A stretch of 64,000 bases of DNA from Nostoc sp. UHCC 0302 (lineage in GTDB: Bacteria > Cyanobacteriota > Cyanobacteriia > Cyanobacteriales > Nostocaceae), in NCBI RefSeq assembly GCF_038096175.1, contig NZ_CP151099.1:2296501-2360500 (forward strand), in the 5' to 3' direction. This document shows, piece after piece, positions 45,601 to 55,215 of this stretch. The notes under the pieces are model-generated. The model worked only from the letters and a program-made list of their open reading frames with translations. It did not search any database and was not told where the DNA came from. Both the position numbers and the translations under genes were made by a program. Within the stretch, counting starts at the first letter, position 1. Each line of letters begins with the position of its first letter.

Positions 45601-46913
45601 GAGTTGGCTCTACATTTTATTTCACACTGATAGCTCAATCGGTTTCTACTAACGAAGTCGTTGATCTTGGGGTTGTGCAAGCAAATTTAGCAAGAAAACG
45701 TCTGTTGGTGGTAGGTGAGAATGCTACTAATCGACAAGTTATCAACTTAGAAGCCTCCAATTGGGGAATGCTAGTTCGCTCTGTGGAGTCAGGTTTGCAA
45801 GCTTTGGAATTGATGACTTCAGGAGAACAATTTGATATCGCAGTTTTAGATATACAGATGTCGGATATGGACGGTGCAAATCTGGTAGCATGTATTCGCT
45901 CTCTACCAGGGTATCACAGCCTGCCCTTAGTAATGCTGAGTAACTTTCAAAGCTTAAGACACAAAGAGGAGGTAGAAAAACTAGGCGCTGTTACTGTGCT
46001 GAGTCAACCAATTAAGCGATCGCACCTGTACGATGTATTCATTAGAAGTTTATACAAACAAGAGATATCTATACTACCTTCGCAAGTACTCCCATCAGTA
46101 TTTGATTCCCAGTTGAGTCAAAAGCTGCCATTACGCATTCTCTTGGTGGACGACGTTTCTTTAAACCAGAAGGTAGCTCTACAAATGTTAGAGCGGATGG
46201 GTTATCACGCTGACATAGCGAATAATGGACTAGAAGCACTCACAGCTTTACGCCGACAGCCCTATGATTTAGTTTTCATGGATGTGCAAATGCCGGAAAT
46301 GGACGGACTAGAAGCGACTCGCCGAATTTGCCAGGAATGGCCACAAAACAGCCGACCTTGGATTATTGCCATGACCGCTCATGCCATGCAGGGGGATAAG
46401 GAAGAATGCCTTGATGCTGGGATGAATGATTATATTAGTAAACCTATCTGTGTAGAGGCTCTTGTTCAAGCTTTCAATAGCTATCGCGTCTTGCAGTCAG
46501 CAGCTATTGACAATACACAGCTCATTTCTTTTGTCAAGAAAAAAGAACAAGTTACACCAGCGCTCGATGCCGAAACCTTTCAAGCTCTAAAAGATATAGT
46601 GTGCGATAATACTGAAAGTTTTGCAGAGTTCATAGATGAGTATTTGAACGATGCTCCGCAAAGGCTAGTAGCAATTGGTAACGCAATTGATCAAGGTGAT
46701 GCTGCTGCACTTCGTAATGCTGCTCATGCTCTGAGGTCGTTGAGTGTAACCTTCGGTGCTATATCTCTGGCTCAAGTATGTCAAGAACTAGAAGTGATGG
46801 GTCGTGCTGGTACTACAGTCAGTGCTTCTACTCTCATGTTACAACTCCAAAGAGAGTACCAACGAGTAGAAACCGCTTTGCAATTACAACATCCTAGTAG
46901 ACAGAATTATTAA
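42663..46913 (+). CDS. Hybrid sensor histidine kinase (CHASE-PAS-PAS-GAF-HK-REC-REC-HPt)
   Basis: 1416 residues from GTG at 42663, chosen because GGAGGG sits 7 bases before it. TM1 (about 20-40), a periplasmic CHASE-like domain (40-260), TM2 (about 265-285), PAS ([20 protein letters not shown]), PAS ([20 protein letters not shown]), GAF (about 615-760), HisKA ([18 protein letters not shown]), HATPase ([25 protein letters not shown]), a first receiver with an altered acidic pocket (VVGENATNR, but LDIQM Asp kept), a normal receiver ([21 protein letters not shown]) and an HPt ([15 protein letters not shown]). It has all phosphorelay parts in one chain. Input signal unknown; no output regulator adjacent. 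Confidence 0.93.
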   Translation: MVRQHKYHLYQSVKNFNKQVLLPLLVGVFVSIAVIALWQWFLVEEQTNIKQLIQQQAIAIKNQLNTDMKSRILALERMGERWQIRGGTPQQEWEADAAAYVKDFAGYRAIEWVDPTFRVKWIVPLAGNKKALNFDLSQETRRREALEIARERRQATLSRTVNLVVGGKGFLVYIPLFVENKFDGFIIGVFQVQPLLDSVVRLPSGYKIRVFDGQELISGEDLQLLEQSPWQQEINIELYGVSWRVQVYPTPEFLTNLRSLLPKVVLFTGLLFAATLTLLTYFAQATKASNYQIAAINAELALKIIELKQAQVTLRRQALTFENMHDAVVITDMSGKIIDWSPSAERIFGHTKAEVLGKTPPEILRHPEETATATMLNTIVLEAVKQQGRWSDEINFIRKDGSQGICRSTVVPLRDEQEQTFAIIGFLHDITERKKAEILLRQSEERFQAFINCSPTPAWISDTDGITLYVNEPYLRMVQLSTKEPIGKTLFELYPPQFAQQFLDNIQKVARINQVLEAVESVPCTDGTVRDFLVYKFPIFQLNRCLVGGIAIDITERQRVELALQRQLQYKLLLKQITQEIRQSLDTKKIFETAAIQIGQAFEVDRCAIHSYISDPIPRIPAVAEYVVPGYKSMLKLDIPIAGNPHAEKIMLQDQAIASCNVYIEPLMQAAKSICYDIGLKSMLAVRTSYQGKPNGVIGVHQCSHFRQWTQEEVELLEAVAAQLGIAIAQADLLEQETRQREELTWKNFALEQAKREAEGANRAKSEFLAMMSHEIRTPMNAVIGMTGLLLDMELTPQQHNFVEIIRSSSDALLTIINDILDFSKIESDKLDLDEQPFNLRDCIEEALDLLAPQAAAKNLNLAYLIDPQTPSIIVGDVMRVRQTLVNLISNAVKFTAVGEVVVSVIVKQVICQDKYHIQFAVKDTGIGIPQERMELLFKPFSQVDASMTRQYGGTGLGLAISKRLCEMMGGSIWVESSVGVGSTFYFTLIAQSVSTNEVVDLGVVQANLARKRLLVVGENATNRQVINLEASNWGMLVRSVESGLQALELMTSGEQFDIAVLDIQMSDMDGANLVACIRSLPGYHSLPLVMLSNFQSLRHKEEVEKLGAVTVLSQPIKRSHLYDVFIRSLYKQEISILPSQVLPSVFDSQLSQKLPLRILLVDDVSLNQKVALQMLERMGYHADIANNGLEALTALRRQPYDLVFMDVQMPEMDGLEATRRICQEWPQNSRPWIIAMTAHAMQGDKEECLDAGMNDYISKPICVEALVQAFNSYRVLQSAAIDNTQLISFVKKKEQVTPALDAETFQALKDIVCDNTESFAEFIDEYLNDAPQRLVAIGNAIDQGDAAALRNAAHALRSLSVTFGAISLAQVCQELEVMGRAGTTVSASTLMLQLQREYQRVETALQLQHPSRQNY

Positions 46914-46993
46914 TTACGATTTTATAAATCTACTTTTTGAAACTAAGCGGTCTGCCAACTTAATCAAACAATTATATTGGATACAGTAAAATA

Positions 46994-47079
46994 CTTATAA
47001 ATAGGATCGTAGTTGCGCTTGAGCGCAAGAATATATTTAGCGCTCAAGCGCAACTACAAACATACATTTTATTTATAAG
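46994..47079 (+). repeat. 86-bp MITE, copy A (TA target)
   Basis: CTTATAAATA at the left and TATTTATAAG (after TTTTAT) at the right, flanked by TA. Inside, TAGTTGCGCTTGAGCGC is repeated in inverted form, giving a strong hairpin. The same element, reversed, is at 56803-56889. Confidence 0.85.
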
Positions 47080-47177
47080 TAATTAATCTGACTTGATATT
47101 ACTCAATATTTTCAGATTTTGAGTGAGATTATTTCAGTTATAATTATTAAAGCAAAATAACCTGCGTTGAGCATGAG

Positions 47178-47480
47178 TTGAAGTTGGATAAAAAAACATT
47201 AGCTAATTTGATAAAAGTTATATCTATAGTTATTATTACTAGTGCAATTGGCTTAGAAATATGGAATATTTATAGATTAGTAAATAACAATAAAATACTA
47301 AATATTCTTATCCCAATTTTATGGGCAGAAAGATTTATTGTGGGAATTCATCTATTTGAGGGGGTAATAGCAGCTATTTATGCACCTTCAAAAAGTAGGC
47401 TACCATTGCAATATGGTATTTATACTTTTTTTGTAGGCACGGTTGGTTTGGTGGAACTATTTAAGCAGGAAGATAAATAG
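47178..47480 (+). CDS. Small membrane protein of unknown function
   Basis: 100 residues from a TTG start (KLDKKTLANLIKV). Three hydrophobic segments are visible: VISIVIITSAIGLEIW (about 13-30), ILIPILWAERFIVGIHLF (about 42-60) and YGIYTFFVGTVGLVELF (about 78-95). The nearby ATG at 47173 is in another frame. The charge pattern and even codon use support a real gene. The two neighbours are large hybrid kinases in opposite orientations; no link is evident. Confidence 0.65.
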   Translation: MKLDKKTLANLIKVISIVIITSAIGLEIWNIYRLVNNNKILNILIPILWAERFIVGIHLFEGVIAAIYAPSKSRLPLQYGIYTFFVGTVGLVELFKQEDK

Positions 47481-47495
47481 TTTTTAATCTCTGGA

Positions 47496-50177
47496 CTAAA
47501 CACGTTTTGCCTTTGATGCAATCAAATCAGCGATCGCTTTTACCAATTCATCTGGATCTACTGGTTTGGGGATATGCATTTGAAATCCTGATGCTAGTGC
47601 TTGCTGCTGATTAAGTTCTCCTGCATAAGCTGTTAAAGCGATCGCTGGTACTTGTCCTCCTTCTTTTGGCGATCGTTGTCTCACTTCTTGCATCAACATA
47701 TAACCGTCTGTTTCTGGCATCCCAATATCACTAATTAAAACATCGGGAACCGATTCAGACAGTGCTTCTAGTGCCTCCTGTGCCGATGCCACAGCGGTTA
47801 CTTCTACACCGTAGTCTTGTAAAATAAAGGTCACTAAATCGCGGATATCTGGTTCATCATCCACTACCAAAACTTGGGTGTCTGAGAGGGGTGGTGGTTC
47901 GGGGGTAAAAGCCAAAGTCTCATTCTCCTTATCCCTAACTTGTTCACTTCTGACCAAAAGCGGGAGCTTGACAGTGAAGCTAGCGCCTAATCCTTCTCCA
48001 GGACTTGCTGCTTGCACGTTTCCGCCATGCATTTCTACAATTTGACGAACAATCGCTAGTCCTAAACCAAGTCCGCCAAATGTGCGGGTAGTTGTACTAT
48101 CAGCTTGACGAAAGTAATCGAAGACATGAGGCAAAAAGTCTAGCGAAATTCCTTTACCTGTATCGCTGACTACTATTTGGGCTTGCTTGCCAACTTCCAC
48201 TAATCGGATTTCTACCCTACCTCCTGTTGGTGTAAATTTTACTGCATTAGCAACCAAATTCCACACAACTTGCTGGAGGCGATTCGGGTCACCCATAACT
48301 TGCCCTAAAGCCGGATCAAATATAGTTTGAATTTGAATTGACTTGGCCTCGGCTGCTAGTCGTACCGTCTCTAGTGCTGCTTCAACTACCATAATTAAGC
48401 TTACTGGACAAATATTCAGGTTCAATTTTCCTTGGAGGATGCGAGATACATCCAACAAATCTTCAATTAACTGGGTCTGGAGTTTGGCGTTGCGTTCAAT
48501 AGTTTCCAGAGCCCGGTTAGTGGTTTGTTCATCAAACTGGCGAGAGCGTAGTAATTTCGACCAGCCTAAGATGGGATTGAGTGGAGTTCGGAGTTCATGG
48601 GAGAGAACCCCCAGAAACTCATCTTTGATGCGGTTAGCGATTTCTGCTTCTTTGCGTGCTGTGCGCTCTCTTTGCAACATGCGATCGCATTTTTGCTCGG
48701 CTTGTTTACGATCAGTAATATCGAGTACAAAAGCCACCCCATTTTGCTGGGAGTTATTTAACAGAGCTATTCCCAGTACAATTGGAACTCGTTTACCATC
48801 GCGATGAACGTACTCTTTCTCGTAAATACTAGAAACTCCAGTTTCGCTTACCTCTTCGAGGGCGTGTTCGTCTAAATGTTGATACTCTGGAGGCGTCAAT
48901 TCTCTCCAATTAATCTTACCTAACGTGGCAAATTCATCACGAGTGTAGCCAGCTAGTTTTAAAAAGGCATCATTAGCATCAACAATGAAGCCATCCACAG
49001 TCCAAAAAGCAATCCCAAGTAAGTTAGATTCAAATAACCGCCGAAATCTGGCTTCACTTTCACGTAATGATTTTTCTACCCGTTTATGTTGTGTAATATT
49101 ACGAGAAACTATGATTACACCTTCAATGCTGTGGTTTAAATTGCGTAATGGTGTAAGGATATATTCATAGTAATGCAACCCATCAGCGGCAAGAAATTCA
49201 CACTCATCCTTGATTGATTGCCCAGTTTTCATAACTATTTGTCTTTGATGATCTACTTGCTCAATTAGTTCTTTAGGTAAATTCAGTTCTTGCAAAGTTT
49301 TACCAATAATATCCTGGGGTTTTAAACCCAGTACTGTCGTTGCATCATAACTTACATACTGATAGCGACCTTTGCGGTTAAAGACATAAATGTGATCTAC
49401 AGATGCTGTGAGGATGGCATTTAAGATATTTGCTTGTTCTTCAACCTGATTTGTTAGTTGACGGGTACTATCTTCTGCCAGCTTCCAATCAGTAATATCC
49501 TTACATATACCGATCATTCGCAGAGCTTGTCCCTGTTGATCATAGAAAAATTTTCCCTTAATAGAAATCCAGTGTACGCTTTGGTCTGACCAAACTATGC
49601 GAAATTCATTATAGTAATCAGTTTTTTCTGCTGAGACATGAGCGTTACGCAAAGCGCGAATCGCTTGCATTACAGATTGCCTGTCTTCAGGATGAATACA
49701 CTTGAAAAATGCCTTATAAGTACCGTCAAAACTTCCTGGAGCCAAACCAAACAGCAGTTCATTATTCTCCGACCAAACCACTTGATTGGTAAGGATATTC
49801 CAGTCCCACAAACCCATCTGGGCAGTCTCTAAGGCTAGCCGCAGCCGTTGCTCACTATCTTGCAACGCTACTTCTAACTGTTGTCGTTCTGTGATTTCTT
49901 GTTGAAGTTGCTGCAAGACAACTGCTATATCTGGTTGTTGGTTGACAGCCATAGACGTATCTTGCTCAAGATGCCAGGGTATACTACACTTAGCAACTTG
50001 AATACAAGGATTTTGTGCTGTTATTGCTAGTTTTACTTCTAGTTCTTTTACCTGTTGCTCTAGTGCTGCTTGCCTTTGTTGATAAGATATTTCTGATTGT
50101 TCTAACTCAGCTACACGCTGCCGTAGAAATGCTAATTCATTAGTGAGTTCACAGTTGTTTTTATCAACATTTGGCAT
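47496..50177 (-). CDS. Multi-PAS hybrid histidine kinase with C-terminal receiver
   Basis: 893 residues from ATG at 50177 (a GTG at 50189 is an alternative). A coiled coil (10-60) leads to three PAS domains with PAC ends (MIGICKDITDWKLAE, IIVSRNITQHKRVEKS and AFVLDITDRKQAEQK). HisKA DEFLGVLSHELRTPLNPILG, HATPase NAVKFTPTGGRVEI and FGGLGLGLAIVRQIVEMHGG, then a receiver VLVVDDEPDIRDLVTF, LISDIGMPETDG and HIPKPVDPDEL. There are no membrane helices, so it is a cytosolic sensor, perhaps of redox or light through a PAS cofactor; no chromophore Cys is recognisable. It ends 16 bp from the convergent small membrane gene. Confidence 0.93.
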   Translation of the reverse strand: MPNVDKNNCELTNELAFLRQRVAELEQSEISYQQRQAALEQQVKELEVKLAITAQNPCIQVAKCSIPWHLEQDTSMAVNQQPDIAVVLQQLQQEITERQQLEVALQDSEQRLRLALETAQMGLWDWNILTNQVVWSENNELLFGLAPGSFDGTYKAFFKCIHPEDRQSVMQAIRALRNAHVSAEKTDYYNEFRIVWSDQSVHWISIKGKFFYDQQGQALRMIGICKDITDWKLAEDSTRQLTNQVEEQANILNAILTASVDHIYVFNRKGRYQYVSYDATTVLGLKPQDIIGKTLQELNLPKELIEQVDHQRQIVMKTGQSIKDECEFLAADGLHYYEYILTPLRNLNHSIEGVIIVSRNITQHKRVEKSLRESEARFRRLFESNLLGIAFWTVDGFIVDANDAFLKLAGYTRDEFATLGKINWRELTPPEYQHLDEHALEEVSETGVSSIYEKEYVHRDGKRVPIVLGIALLNNSQQNGVAFVLDITDRKQAEQKCDRMLQRERTARKEAEIANRIKDEFLGVLSHELRTPLNPILGWSKLLRSRQFDEQTTNRALETIERNAKLQTQLIEDLLDVSRILQGKLNLNICPVSLIMVVEAALETVRLAAEAKSIQIQTIFDPALGQVMGDPNRLQQVVWNLVANAVKFTPTGGRVEIRLVEVGKQAQIVVSDTGKGISLDFLPHVFDYFRQADSTTTRTFGGLGLGLAIVRQIVEMHGGNVQAASPGEGLGASFTVKLPLLVRSEQVRDKENETLAFTPEPPPLSDTQVLVVDDEPDIRDLVTFILQDYGVEVTAVASAQEALEALSESVPDVLISDIGMPETDGYMLMQEVRQRSPKEGGQVPAIALTAYAGELNQQQALASGFQMHIPKPVDPDELVKAIADLIASKAKRV

Positions 50178-50217
50178 CTTGCAAACCACTCATACTAAAT
50201 ACTACTAGCTTGAAAAA

Positions 50218-50245
50218 GGGAGTAGGGAGTGGGGAGTAGGGAGAA
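50218..50245. repeat. Heptanucleotide repeats (GGGAGTA type)
   Basis: Four 7-bp units: GGGAGTA, GGGAGTG, GGGAGTA, GGGAGAA. They lie 40 bp upstream of the kinase start. A similar G-rich run (GGGGGGAGTAGAGGGGCAGG) occurs at 63974-63993. They are of the same STRR type as in the flv spacer. Confidence 0.75.
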
Positions 50246-50455
50246 TGGGAAGAAATCTTTTTCATTCTTGGTTTTGAGATTTTCCCATGACTTATTGAAT
50301 TGAAGAGTATATGTTCCCTTGTGTGAAGAGTATGAGTTTTTTATTGAAAAAATTCAATCCATCAAAAGGTATAGAGGAACTTTAGCCTAAAGGCATATAG
50401 ACATTTATTGCTATTAAAGCTATTCCTGAGTACAAGATGCTTGGTATTTAAAAAA

Positions 50456-51154
50456 TTATTTTTTAAATCGCATGAAAGCTGCGCCAATTAGTAATCCTGC
50501 GATTTGTGACCATTGTAAAATGCTAGTTTGATTCACACCTACAGGAGGAATATTTAAACTGCCAATACCATAAAACACCTGTTGTAAAAACCACCAAAAT
50601 ACATATATAAAAGCTGGTACTTCGATAGGGATATATACAATTAGTAAGGGTAAAATTGTATCAATTTTTGCTTGAGGAAACTTGATAATATATGCCCCTA
50701 AAACAGCTGCGATCGCACCATTCGCACCAATCAATGGTACTGTCAAACTCGGTTCAACCAGAATTTGTACTACTCCCGTCAGTATGCCAGCAGCCAAATA
50801 AAATCCTAGATAGCGGCTACTCCCTAAAACATTTTCTAAAGATTTACCAAAAACCCATAAAAATAGTAAATTCCCTAATATTTGACTAAAACTGCCATGC
50901 AAAAATATTCCCGAAAGTAGGGAAAATGAACGTAAAAACACAACTACCCAAGCAGCAGAGTTGGCTGAAATAGCATTTGTAATTGCCCCACTAATCTGCG
51001 CTGGAATTACCCCCCAACTATTGACAAAATTACCCAATTCCCCAGTAAATTCTAGTTTGAGTTCCCACAAGAATATCGCAATGTTAATACCAATTAGCCA
51101 GTAATTAATAATCGGCTGATTTCGACAACGAATGTTATCACTAATAGGAATCAT
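50456..51154 (-). CDS. Rhomboid-family protein lacking the catalytic Ser-His pair
   Basis: 232 residues with six or seven membrane helices and the rhomboid layout: NYWLIGINIAIFLWEL (TM1), LLSGIFLHGSFSQILGNLLF (TM2), RYLGFYLAAGI (TM3), IGANGAIAAVLGAYI (TM4) and WSQIAGLLIGA (TM6). In active rhomboids TM2 has HxxxxHxxxN, TM4 GxSG, and TM6 a His. Here these read H86-Q91-N95, GANG (Asn145 for Ser) and Gln217 for His. Both catalytic residues are therefore absent, as in pseudoproteases (iRhom, derlin) that bind or escort membrane proteins. Reading errors are unlikely because three sites changed together. Confidence 0.88.
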   Translation of the reverse strand: MIPISDNIRCRNQPIINYWLIGINIAIFLWELKLEFTGELGNFVNSWGVIPAQISGAITNAISANSAAWVVVFLRSFSLLSGIFLHGSFSQILGNLLFLWVFGKSLENVLGSSRYLGFYLAAGILTGVVQILVEPSLTVPLIGANGAIAAVLGAYIIKFPQAKIDTILPLLIVYIPIEVPAFIYVFWWFLQQVFYGIGSLNIPPVGVNQTSILQWSQIAGLLIGAAFMRFKK

Positions 51155-51299
51155 CTGAATTTGTCAAGAATCAAGAGTTATTAGTTATTCTGCCATGCTT
51201 TCCTTGCTTTATAAATGTAGGTTTTTTACAATTAAAAGGGGTGTAAGCTTGCACCAAAATAAGATAAATTAAAACTTTGTATAAGGTCAGAACCTAATC

Positions 51300-51983
51300 A
51301 TGTCAACCATTCAAACAACTCTGGTTCTTGCCATGTCGGCTGATGGAAAAATTACTCCTACAGATCCTAAAGCGCCCTCTAATTCCTATCCAGTTGATCA
51401 AGCACACCTAGAATATCAAGTTTCCCTTGCAGATTTAATTATCGTAGGCGCTGGAACAATTCGCGCTGAGGAAATCACCTATACAATTAAAAATCCAGAA
51501 TTGTTGGCGGCGCGCAAAGTTCGTGGTCAGTCTCCTCAACCGATTACCTGTGTTGTCTCACGTTCACTAGAGTTAGCGCCGACTCTACCTTTTTTTAGCC
51601 AGGAAGTTGAGCGATGGATATTTACAACACGTACTAGTTTAGAGCGTAATTCTGATACCACAACCTTAAGTAAAGTGGCTGACTTAATTGATCTAGGAGA
51701 TACAGACTTAGACTGGGATAAAGCCTACAGCCTGCTGGAAGAACGGGGTATCCGCAAAGTGATTGCTTTAGGAGGCGGTTCTTTGACAGCTACTTTATTG
51801 CAGGCAGGGCGAATTGACGATTGGTGGTTGACTATCTGGCCTGTAATTTATGGAGGACGGGATGCGTTAACACCCGTAGAAGGAGAAGGTTTTATTCCCT
51901 ATGATGCGCCTAACCTTCAACTCATCGAAACTCGCCAGAATGGGAATGAGTTATTTTTGCACTATCGCATACTCAAAAAATGA
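51300..51983 (+). CDS. RibD C-terminal (dihydrofolate reductase-like) family protein
   Basis: 227 residues. LVLAMSADGKITPTD at the start, DLIIVGAGTIRAEEITY, PITCVVSRSLELAPTLPFF and VIALGGGSLTATLLQAGRID are the RibD_C pattern, including the NADPH-binding GGG loop. RibD_C reduces the ribosyl group in riboflavin synthesis. The deaminase half of RibD is absent, as in the stand-alone reductases known in plants and cyanobacteria, so a reductase role in riboflavin or a related pathway is likely. A strong terminator follows. Confidence 0.9.
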   Translation: MSTIQTTLVLAMSADGKITPTDPKAPSNSYPVDQAHLEYQVSLADLIIVGAGTIRAEEITYTIKNPELLAARKVRGQSPQPITCVVSRSLELAPTLPFFSQEVERWIFTTRTSLERNSDTTTLSKVADLIDLGDTDLDWDKAYSLLEERGIRKVIALGGGSLTATLLQAGRIDDWWLTIWPVIYGGRDALTPVEGEGFIPYDAPNLQLIETRQNGNELFLHYRILKK

Positions 51984-52130
51984 TTTGATTCAGCAGAGAA
52001 AAAAGTGTATTCGTAATAACGGTAATACAAAGTCTGGCTTATCTACAGATATGAAACACGCAAATATGTTTGGCTATGTAGCATAAAGATAAGCAAGTGT
52101 ATTGGTATGAGATTTATACTCTTTCCTGCT

Positions 52131-52172
52131 AGTGTCGTATAACAAATTATTTGTTATACGACACTTTTTTTT
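52131..52172. terminator. Strong bidirectional rho-independent terminator
   Basis: AGTGTCGTATAACAAAT and ATTTGTTATACGACACT are perfectly complementary (17-bp stem, one-base loop), followed by eight T. It lies between the convergent RibD-like gene and the 102-residue unknown gene. Its T tail overlaps the stop codon region of the latter. Confidence 0.9.
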
Positions 52173-52479
52173 AATTCTTTTTTATCTCACGAGCCATCTT
52201 AAGGTAGTAATCCATTTTGTCATTAGGACGACGGCGATTACTAGTTGGAGCCACAGGAGTTTTATTTTGCTCCGTTTCAGTTAGCTGTTTAGCTGAAGCT
52301 TGCTTTGTCTTTTCTGCTTCATCAGATTCTAAGAAATAACCGGAGCTAGTGAATCCAAAAACTTTAGCAAAATAAGCAAACAAGTTTTTTACCCAATCAA
52401 AAAACTTATTTAAAACAAAAGACAAAGAGCCTTCAATACGAAGGTACAAGTTCCGAATAATTTGAGTTACACGAAACAT
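52171..52479 (-). CDS. Conserved-looking hypothetical protein
   Basis: 102 residues. The first half (FRVTQIIRNLYLRIEGSLSF and VLNKFFDWVKNLFAYFAKVF) is amphipathic and could lie on a membrane. The second is polar and disordered (KTKQASAKQLTETEQNKTPV), ending in a short basic helix (MDYYLKMAREIKKN). Such proteins are common in cyanobacteria but without assigned function. It ends at a strong terminator. It is probably separate from the SAM enzyme gene 190 bp upstream. Confidence 0.7.
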   Translation of the reverse strand: MFRVTQIIRNLYLRIEGSLSFVLNKFFDWVKNLFAYFAKVFGFTSSGYFLESDEAEKTKQASAKQLTETEQNKTPVAPTSNRRRPNDKMDYYLKMAREIKKN

Positions 52480-52669
52480 AAGAGTATATTTTATGATTGT
52501 TTATGAACATCTGGACTTAATATTATAAGTATATAGTCTTGCCAAAAGTCTCTATCAACAGGGGTGTTTTTGGTGCTTTCGCTTTTTCTTAAGTAGGATA
52601 CACCCCACACCCTTATACCCCAATTTCTTGACAAAAGCTTTTGCCAAAATAAATGTTGATAAGTGCAGT

Positions 52670-53455
52670 CTAAAGGATATGTATGCGATCGCCAACTTTG
52701 GGACGAGCAAAAGACTCCCAAGCACTGCCACTACGCAAGAATAGTTCCATCCAACGTGTTTCTGCACCTTGTGCATTCGTCCAGCCGCTGCTACCCGGTG
52801 CTAGAGCTAGTTGTCCGTCTTCGACTGCAAAGCTGCCATGACTAGCAACTGCTTTTAGCTCGGTGTCACCAATTTTTACACGCACAATATTGCCATCGCC
52901 TGACTTGATAGTATTCTCTGGGATAGTGGTTTTTAAGTTGCCGTAGCCATCAATATAGGCAATACAACTATCGGGGATGCCGGGTATATCTGAAGGAGGA
53001 AGTTTATCAGCTAAAGCATCAGGTTGTCCCAAGGCAATAGCAGCTGCTGCTTGGGGAAAAAGATCACGAGAACGAAACTGTGAACCTTGAGCCGGAACCG
53101 CAGCCCAGCGTAAATCAGCAGCAGCATCACGCACAAAAGAGAAGGCATAACCAGCATTTACACCAATGACGCGCACCCCTGTCGGTAAACGTGCAAAAGC
53201 CAGACCCTCCCCTGCATTATTGACACGTGCCTGTCCATCATCAGCGCGAGGCGCTACATTGTGATAGATAATAGTCCCGGCTGGTGACTCGTTTAAACCT
53301 AACTGTGCTATGCAAAATCCCGCCGCTAGTGTGGAAAATGCAGGTACGGGTGTTAGTACTGGTTCAGCATCCGGCAAATACAGCTTAATACGCTGCACTA
53401 CTTCAGCAAAAGCTAAATCGCCAAAGCCATAATCTGCAATGATGTGAACCAGCAT
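52670..53455 (-). CDS. SAM hydroxide adenosyltransferase (DUF62 / chlorinase-fluorinase fold)
   Basis: 261 residues. Family pattern: an N-terminal ADYGFGDLAFAEV, the central APRADDGQAR and NAGEGLAFARL, GVNAGYAFSF, and the C-terminal domain IAYIDGYGNLKTT. Members split S-adenosylmethionine with water into adenosine and methionine; the halogenases of the fold are rare. The N-terminal Asp and Tyr are present, but the usual LTDFG reads ADYG. No halogenase loop is seen. The physiological role of the hydrolase is not established. Divergent or monocistronic. Confidence 0.85.
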   Translation of the reverse strand: MLVHIIADYGFGDLAFAEVVQRIKLYLPDAEPVLTPVPAFSTLAAGFCIAQLGLNESPAGTIIYHNVAPRADDGQARVNNAGEGLAFARLPTGVRVIGVNAGYAFSFVRDAAADLRWAAVPAQGSQFRSRDLFPQAAAAIALGQPDALADKLPPSDIPGIPDSCIAYIDGYGNLKTTIPENTIKSGDGNIVRVKIGDTELKAVASHGSFAVEDGQLALAPGSSGWTNAQGAETRWMELFLRSGSAWESFARPKVGDRIHIL

Positions 53456-53571
53456 ATATTTTTTCCTGTATCTTCAACAAGATGGTACACAAACAGAAAG
53501 AATCAGTCTTAGCTCTCTGGTAGCATTTTGAGTAATTCGTTGTTTAATGATGCGATCGCCTTCTCCTTTAG

Positions 53572-54704
53572 ACTTGTCCGAAAATTCCAAAGCCAGACTG
53601 TTCAAAGCTTTGGGGCAAAACTTTGATATCTTCGTAAATACGTAATTATAAGGCTTTGAGATAGTTAGTGATAATTTAGAGGCATAAAAATTAACTCCTA
53701 ATTTCTAAAAATTTATGATTTTTGCTACTAGCTAAGTTGGCAGAACTAAGCTACCAATTCTTAACCTAACTAATCCGCAAACTGTTAAAATAATCTGCTC
53801 ATACGTCTCAAGCTTTAAGCGAAATCTTTGTGAGGCTATGCGGAATATTTTAAGTAATCGAATCAAATGTTCAATGAATATCCGATTACTAGATAAAGCC
53901 TTATTTTCATCTTTTTGCTGTTGAGTTAATTCTCGTTTTGGTTTCTTTTTATGAGGAGTAGTGATATTCTCACCTCCTTGAAAGCCTTTATCACCTGAAA
54001 AGGGTTGAGATTTATCAAATTTATTTTGAGATTGACGAAACAATTTTATATCTGCTGTTGGCCCAGGAACACCTACTTCTACCTCTACAATATCTTTGCC
54101 TTCTGGTATGCCAATTATCAGACTTTTTAATGTATGTTGTCTCTTCTTTCCAGAAAAATATTTCTGTTGCTCTTTTTGGTCAGAATCCCTATATATTGGC
54201 TGTTCTAAGCTATCGACTAATAGCCTAAAATTTGTTAATACTTCTTGAACAAATAGTAAATCACTTTCATTATTTGATACTTGTTCTAATAAACTAGCAG
54301 GTAATATATCACGAAGAATTGGTATCCAGTCGTGAAATGTATCATTAGCTTCGGTTTTGGAAACACCAAATAGCATTCCTAATACTTGGAATGTTGGCAT
54401 CTGTCTTAGATAAAATAGACATAAACATACTTGTTCTTCGGTTGATAACTTTTCGGGACGACCACCACCAGCCGCATTAATTCTAATTTTATGACTCTCT
54501 TGTTTAGCTTTGATGTATCGATTTCGTTTTAAGGCGCAATTTAGCAGTGATTGCAATTGTTCGTAACTAATCCCTAAAATCTGTTTTGTTCGTAGTGGAT
54601 ACTTTTGTATATAATCTAAAATCATAACTAATTGTGGAAAATGGTAGACGCCCAATCTAACGTTTTACCATTTTTCTTTTCCTAAGTTAATATTTCGGAC
54701 AAGT
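53572..54704 (-). mobile_element. IS5-type insertion sequence (1133 bp)
   Basis: ACTTGTCCGAAA at the left (53572) and its complement TTTCGGACAAGT at the right end (54704) are 12-bp terminal inverted repeats. They enclose one intact transposase. I see no clear target duplication. On the left a short minus-strand tail (KEKAIASLNNELLKMLPES then stop, 53500-53570) may be the end of a gene broken by this IS. Confidence 0.85.
53732..54625 (-). CDS. IS5-family transposase (DDE_Tnp_4 type)
   Basis: 297 residues from MILDYIQKYPLRTKQ. The N-terminal helix-turn-helix region (about 1-110) contains LSTEEQVCLCLFYLRQMPTF and FGVSKTEANDTFHDW. The DDE nuclease has YRDSDQKEQQKYFSGKKRQH (first Asp), FSGDKGFQGGENITTP (second) and NRIFIEHLIRLLKIFRI (Glu). 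The frame is intact, so the element may still move. The family assignment rests on the HTH_Tnp_4/DDE_Tnp_4 pattern. Confidence 0.9.
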   Translation of the reverse strand: MILDYIQKYPLRTKQILGISYEQLQSLLNCALKRNRYIKAKQESHKIRINAAGGGRPEKLSTEEQVCLCLFYLRQMPTFQVLGMLFGVSKTEANDTFHDWIPILRDILPASLLEQVSNNESDLLFVQEVLTNFRLLVDSLEQPIYRDSDQKEQQKYFSGKKRQHTLKSLIIGIPEGKDIVEVEVGVPGPTADIKLFRQSQNKFDKSQPFSGDKGFQGGENITTPHKKKPKRELTQQQKDENKALSSNRIFIEHLIRLLKIFRIASQRFRLKLETYEQIILTVCGLVRLRIGSLVLPT

Positions 54705-54789
54705 TTTTTGAAAGACGCTACGCTGTAGGGAATTTATATTTGTTTACGCAGCATCTCTGTTAGGAGAAAGGCTTTACCCACTGACCGGA

Positions 54790-54984
54790 TTATTTTTCCG
54801 CAAGTTCTGTACTTTCCTGAAGTTCCCTTCGTACAAAGAGCGCTCCTAATTCCTTGCGCTTCCCCTTTGAGTCGATGAATACGTATCGGGACTGCACTTT
54901 ACAACTTGAGGGATGGCTGTAACGCAGTTGCTGACCTCGGAAGATATAAAGTTTGTTGCTGGATAGTGTATTTGGTTCAAGCAT
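54790..54984 (-). CDS. Small hypothetical protein
   Basis: 64 residues: LEPNTLSSNKLYIFRGQQLR, YSHPSSCKVQSRYVFIDSKG and KRKELGALFVRRELQESTEL. A beta-rich centre ending in an acidic helix gives it the look of a small single-domain protein. A GGAG-like motif lies shortly before the ATG on the minus strand (about 54990-54996). I do not know a family. It follows an IS, so a remnant is possible. Confidence 0.5.
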   Translation of the reverse strand: MLEPNTLSSNKLYIFRGQQLRYSHPSSCKVQSRYVFIDSKGKRKELGALFVRRELQESTELAEK

Positions 54985-55215
54985 ATTCTAACTCCTCTGC
55001 TGATTGAGTGATATTATTTATACTCTTCAATAGCTCCAATCACTTTGACAAAGAACGATTACAAAATAATTTAGCAAAGTGTCGTTTTAGATAGAGAAGT
55101 ACTTGGAGAAAGTTAAATCTGGCGTTACTCTAGAATACCTTATACAAGTCTTAAAATATGCTGACATTTCTGTAAAATTGCCGAATCTCTCCTGTGGTTA
55201 GTTTAATTACCATCG

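Noticed and set aside
53500-54720. Gene disrupted by the IS5-type element
   Set aside because: A short tail is open on the left, but the right flank only gives repeat-derived codons, so a target gene cannot be shown.
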